A stretch of DNA of 64,000 bases from Circinella umbellata (Eukaryota; Mucoromycota; Mucoromycetes; Mucorales; Lichtheimiaceae), in assembly GCA_025093555.1 (NCBI GenBank), contig JAIWNF010000054.1:124001-188000 (forward strand), given 5' to 3'. Every line of letters begins with the position of its first letter. The first letter of the stretch is position 1. The notes beneath the pieces are model-generated. The model was not told the DNA's origin, did not search any database, and saw only the letters and a list, made by a program, of their open reading frames with translations. This document shows positions 59,468 through 64,000 of this stretch, one piece after another. Both the position numbers and the translations under genes were made by a program.

Positions 59468-60916
59468 TTATTTATCTTTGCACGTTTTATTTTCCTTATT
59501 GATTTTGTATTTAATGTACCACAATGACAGCAAGAACATTCTTATTCTTTTTTGTATTACTATTCTTTATTATTATTGTTCCGGTTTATTCTCTCTTCTA
59601 GATAACTCAATTTATCTGTTGGGCTTTTTTTATTACTATTTATTACTACTTTACACACATACTTTTCACTTTCCAAAAACTAAAAACCAGTTTATCCCAG
59701 CAAAACAACAGTAACAAATCTGCTAGACCTCTTTCAACAAAATTTTATATATATTATATATACCCTGCTCTCTTAAACAGTTTTTTTTATTAAAATGATA
59801 CTACTATATAATATAATATATTTAAATTACGTGCTTTGTATTGTTTGCTCCTCTAAATATTTACTGGATTTATAATAGTCCATTCTTTTTTATTTTATAT
59901 AATTGTAATACGTACATACTACTCTTTTAATTAGTAAAATCAATATGCACGAATAAATAGTCTTGTAGTCAACAAGAAAAATGTTGTCAATGAACTGTTG
60001 TTAATAATGTCTTTTTCTCGTTATTTTCTTAGTGATCATACTTTTTTCTTGTTATTATTGATTTCTATTACGTCTTTCTCGGGACTGACTGCAAATGATG
60101 CGAAACTTTCTATGAAAATACGATAACGACAATAACGAAAAGGGGAAAAAAAATCAAAGTCGTTCAGTGCTTACAAGAGACGGCTCTCTGAAGGAGTATT
60201 TGTTAATATAGCAAATTTCGATCAAGTCGTCTGACTCATCGATTCTTGGTTCACAAACTTTTTCATTCTCCAAGGTCATCTCTTTCCCATTAGTGACACA
60301 TGTAGTCTGCGAATGGGTATGCATTACATTTGAGTCAAATAACAATGGGGGTGGGCAGCATCGCTACATAAAAAAAGAGGCCCGGATAAAATGTATTTGA
60401 AGCAGAGAATATATTGTTCCCAATTAGGAAATGGCCTTAATAGCGAGATTATTCTATTGATTATATTTTATACATGGGATTGAATAAATAGCTATTTGTC
60501 ATAAGTACTGAACATGCATTTATATTGTTGGAGATGCATTTTGCTTTCTTGTTGTTTCCTTTACACTCAATAGTGTCAGAAATGGTACATGTCTTGAATT
60601 TCTTTTACAGGTGCCTTGAAGGAGATTATTATATTGCTGCTGTTGCTATTTTGTCATTGAATAGATCACGTAACTTGTCAAAATAATAGAATAGGTCATA
60701 AATAATTGTAAATTTGATATGTTATCTCATATTAAAGATATAAAAGTTGACTCGTAAATGTTACCTCAACTCAAAATGTTTGTGTAACCCATTTACCAAA
60801 AATAGGTTTAAAAATGCATTTAAGAAAAATATAAATGTGGTGCGGGAGTTCTTTAATAAACTACAAAACTTTCTTTTATTATTATAATTATTAAAGTTAC
60901 TTTTGACACATAATAA
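59468..60916. other. Intergenic region BEM3 / EXO70
   Basis: AT-rich 3' flank and upstream region. It contains one minus-strand coding-looking stretch, 60154-60363, listed separately. Confidence 0.45.
60154..60363 (-). pseudogene. Candidate orphan exon or gene remnant
   Basis: 70 open codons ending in a stop, beginning right after a splice-acceptor-like TTATGTAG. The peptide (CCPPPLLFDSNVMHTHSQ, KEMTLENEKVCEPRIDESDD, SFREPSLVSTERL) is balanced and charged, unlike AT noise. No ATG-containing first exon could be placed upstream and no family is recognised. Confidence 0.3.
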
Positions 60917-63714
60917 ATGCCTGCTCAGACTATTAAAGGGTAATTAATCACTTTGAATAATAATTAAAAAAAAAAAAAAAGAAAAGAATATTAATAGTTA
61001 TAAATAATTAGTCGTGGAGAGAAAAACTTGGGTCGAATTGAAGATGATACTGGTGAACTCGATTACTTGCAAAATCAACTTAGTCGTATGGATGGTCTTT
61101 CAGACGAATTGGTAATTATATTTATTTATATATTTATTTATCTTTATTTGATTGTCATGCAATATATCATTTACTGTTGACTAACGTTTTGACTGGATTA
61201 CGAATATATTTAAAATAATAGATTGGAATTCTCGATGGTTTTGATGGTCGTTTGATGAAGTTGGAAGCATCTATAAGACCTATTCATAAATCAACTCAAA
61301 ATTTAACAAAGTTAGCATCAAGTAAGTTTTAACTAAAGAAGAAAGAAAGTCCTGAGAGATAGACTAATTTTTTTTTATCAATTTAAATCTAATAATAGAT
61401 CTTGATCGTGCATTAGCAGCTACTGATAACATTGTAAATTGTTTAAATCTTCCAAGTAAAGAAGAAGCATTTATTTTAAAAGGGTAAGTTTTTTTTTTAA
61501 TTTTAATATTAGAAAAAAAGGCATATTTAAAAAGAAAATTATATAATTTATAGTCCGGATGAACATAATGTGATACCTTATCTTCAAACTATGGGTGCAT
61601 TAAAAGATGCCGTGGATACTGTTGAACAAAATCAATTAAAATCTTGTGAAAAGGCTGTCAATCAAACTGTATGTTTCAAAACAGAACATAGCTATAACAT
61701 ATAATTGTGTGAGGATGAAGACTAAACAACTTATAAAAATTGGGTTTATAGAAACAATTATTGAAAGCAGGCATGTTACATTTAGAAACATTATTTCGAA
61801 AATGGTTATCTTCTCTCAGTTCAGCTGTGGATAGTGATACTATACTTAATACAAGTAAGTGAAATCCATTCATCTAAAATGTTTGTATCCATCTTCTGAT
61901 ATGATTATTTTATTTTATTTTATAGAGGAATTACCTAGTGATTCTTTAAAACAACTTTCACAATTATCAATCTATATCTCTACATCTGAAAAAGAAATTG
62001 GATATACCGTTGATTTTAGTAAACCTTATATTGAAATTCGTTCTGCTTATCTTTCTAAATCTTTACATTCACTTTCTCAATCTGTCCAAATATCTGAAAG
62101 ACATCAAGGAATTTCGTATGAAAAAGGATCTGGAGAATTTCTTAAATATATGGATTGTTTTACAAAGGCTATTCAGGTAAAATATATATGATAAATGACT
62201 GAAACTGATTATATATAATAACAAATCTCTCTATATATCTACTTATTTATAGGCTGAACAACAATTTGCTATTAAAATTCTTAGTAATCGTTCTCAACGT
62301 ATGACTGCATTAAAAGGAAGTATAGCTCCTGCTATGCAAGAATTTGTTTCTGCAGGACGTAATTTAAATGTTGTTGCTAAACGATTAACTTATTTTGATA
62401 CCATTTTCATATTTGATATCATGGATAAATATGAAAGAGATTGTGCACCTATATTTAAAGAGTTATCCCAAGAAATTGATTTAAGCGATTGTACAGAAAT
62501 GATATCAGCATTTAAATTGACAGCTTTGAAAAATTTCCATGACTTTTCTGAAGATGTTCAGGGTAAACGTGAAAATAACTCTTACATGAATATGAGTAGT
62601 GATGGTACCGTTCATGAGATGACAAGTAATGTAAGTATTTTTTTTTTGTTGATAGATGTTTAAAAAGGATATATACACTAAAACCACTTTATTTGTTTCG
62701 ATGAAATTTAGACATTGAATTATTTAAAACGACTCTATCTCTGGCGTGATATTGTGGAACCTTTGTTATTATTATTAGGTGATGGTGGTTGGAACCATAC
62801 AGGACCTATCACTGCAATTCCAGAAAAATCGTTTTCCTATGGTGAATCAGCAAAGGGAACAGCACTATTACAAAGTTTTTTTGGTATGATTCATTTTTTT
62901 CTTTTTACACTTGAATAGAGGCAATTTTCTAATCAACGAATGGGATATAATAATAATGTTAATATATATATATATATATAGATGATGCATTGGATCAATT
63001 AACATTGTCATTACAAAGAACGTCTCGTGGATATAAAAAACCTGCCTTGGCAACTGTCTTTTTACTTAATAACTACAATCATATCTTACGACAAATCAGA
63101 TCACCTCCCTTGAATGCTATTTTTGATGAAGTATCTGAACTTAAATTCAGTAAATTAGTTAAGAAGCAATTAGATACTTATCAAGAATCATGGAAACCAT
63201 GTGTTGAAAACTTAATGGATGTTACTTATGTTCGAGGAGGAGCTATCAAAAATTCAATGGGAAGTGGGGAACGACAACTTGTTAAAGAACGCTTTAAGGT
63301 AAAAAAAAAAATATTACTTGGGGAGGGGTAAAAGATAAGATAGATATTTCTCCCAACTAAATTATTACAATCGATAATAGAATTTCAATACAGAATTTGA
63401 TGAAATTTGGCGTGCACAAACCACTTATGCCGTACCAGATTCAGAATTACGTAATCAAGTTATCCGTGATGTTAAGAACGTGTTGGTCCCAATGTATGGA
63501 CGTTTCTTGGACAAGTAAGTTCTCATCTTTTTTTTTTTTTATTAAAAAAAGCTGTTTTGTTATTCTTTTCACTAACTCTTTACTCGCTAATTCTTTCAAA
63601 AAAACCAATAGGTACCAAAGTACTGATTTTACCAAAAATCCTGCCAAATATATTAAATATGACAAGGATAAATTGGAGAAAATGATTAATCACTTATTTG
63701 AACCGGCAGCATAG
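60917..63714 (+). CDS. EXO70: Exocyst subunit Exo70
   Basis: A tether for secretory vesicles at the growing tip; in yeast it binds PI(4,5)P2 and Rho3/Cdc42. Twelve exons: 60917-60939, 61012-61111, 61222-61321, 61399-61483, 61554-61668, 61752-61854, 61926-62176, 62253-62630, 62712-62883, 62982-63298, 63381-63514, 63612-63714; 626 aa against about 620 in yeast. The N-terminal coiled coil includes LDYLQNQLSRMDGLSDEL. The helical rod follows, with GALKDAVDTVEQNQLKSCEK, KAGMLHLETLFRKWL and YEKGSGEFLKYMDCF. The C-terminal domain has FLLNNYNHILRQIRS, KLVKKQLDTYQESWKPCV, ERFKNFNTEFDEIW and the terminal signature PAKYIKYDKDKLEKMINHLF. Exon 1 is only 23 bases. Confidence 0.95.
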
Positions 63715-63884
63715 AAGAAACGTGGTTTCTCTCATGCGCTCCCTCCCTTTAATTTACCTTTAAACTTCTTTTCCATCTTTCTTTTTCTCTAGATACCATC
63801 CATTAAATTGATCTTGAATTATCAATTTTACTAGTAAAAAAATCACATTTTCTTATCACACACCATAAGTTATCTTTCTATAAT

Positions 63885-64000
63885 ATGCTTAATAATAATA
63901 CAGTAGTACATTTAGAAGAAGAAGAAAAAGGTGTGTCATGTGTCTATAAATTCAATCACCATTTGTTTCTTTCCCTCTCCCTTTCCAGTTGACTCTATAT
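63885..64000 (+). CDS. Possible 5' end of the next gene, cut by the window
   Basis: ATG at 63885 opens an acidic peptide, MLNNNTVVHLEEEEK. A GTGTGT donor at 63931 and a TTTCCAG acceptor ending at 63988 would splice it in phase to a frame reading VDSI at the window edge (intron 58 bases). Too little is visible to name it. Confidence 0.3.

Overview
This window is nuclear DNA from a filamentous fungus, most likely an early-diverging one of the Mucoromycota/Mucorales type. The evidence is very AT-rich intergenic DNA, many short spliceosomal introns (about 60-120 bases, GTAAGT-like donors, TAG/CAG acceptors), a secreted GH28 polygalacturonase, a fungal KTR mannosyltransferase, animal-like genes that many yeasts lack (RBM18, DGCR6-like, UNC80-like), and a decayed multi-copy ORF family that I associate with mucoralean genomes. 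Species cannot be fixed from the sequence. I saw no rRNA, tRNA, CRISPR array or bacterial-type operon.

Layout. 1-6.1 kb: gene-free DNA, then a 2.7 kb Tc1/mariner-type element with ~240 bp terminal inverted repeats (3188-5913). It holds a broken transposase and a second, unrelated decayed ORF. 6.15-7.94 kb: a 559-aa low-complexity membrane-type protein whose first exon is only the start codon. 8-13.4 kb: gene desert. 13.4-14.0 kb: two small ORFs. 14.8-16.4 kb: five-exon polygalacturonase. 16.76-17.6 kb: TA-flanked non-autonomous element carrying a peptide-coding segment that recurs in decayed form at 52.7 kb. 19.9-21.2 kb: acidic SP/TP-rich protein behind a promoter with cell-cycle-type sites.

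22.8-48.4 kb is the gene-dense core. In order: SEC31 (COPII coat), a 2534-aa UNC80-like protein with C1-type zinc fingers, a KTR/GT15 mannosyltransferase, RBM18 (minus strand), MGR2 (inner mitochondrial membrane), an EamA-type transporter, a DGCR6-like coiled-coil protein, and SEC62 (minus strand; ER translocon). 48.4-57 kb is a second desert with an X-box palindrome, two hairpin or inverted-repeat elements, a dispersed repeat and a fossil transposase. 57-63.7 kb holds BEM3 (PX-PH-RhoGAP), with an apparent one-base frameshift in the PX exon, then EXO70 (exocyst). A probable next gene starts at 63885.

Functionally the core leans to the secretory pathway and polarised growth: SEC62 (ER import), SEC31 (ER exit), the KTR enzyme (Golgi glycosylation), and EXO70 with BEM3 (Cdc42/Rho-controlled tethering at the tip). 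Genes lie on both strands with their own promoters, so this is not an operon and the grouping may be chance. Exon boundaries were derived by hand from frame continuity and splice signals. The summed exons of each multi-exon model are divisible by three, except BEM3, which is one base short.
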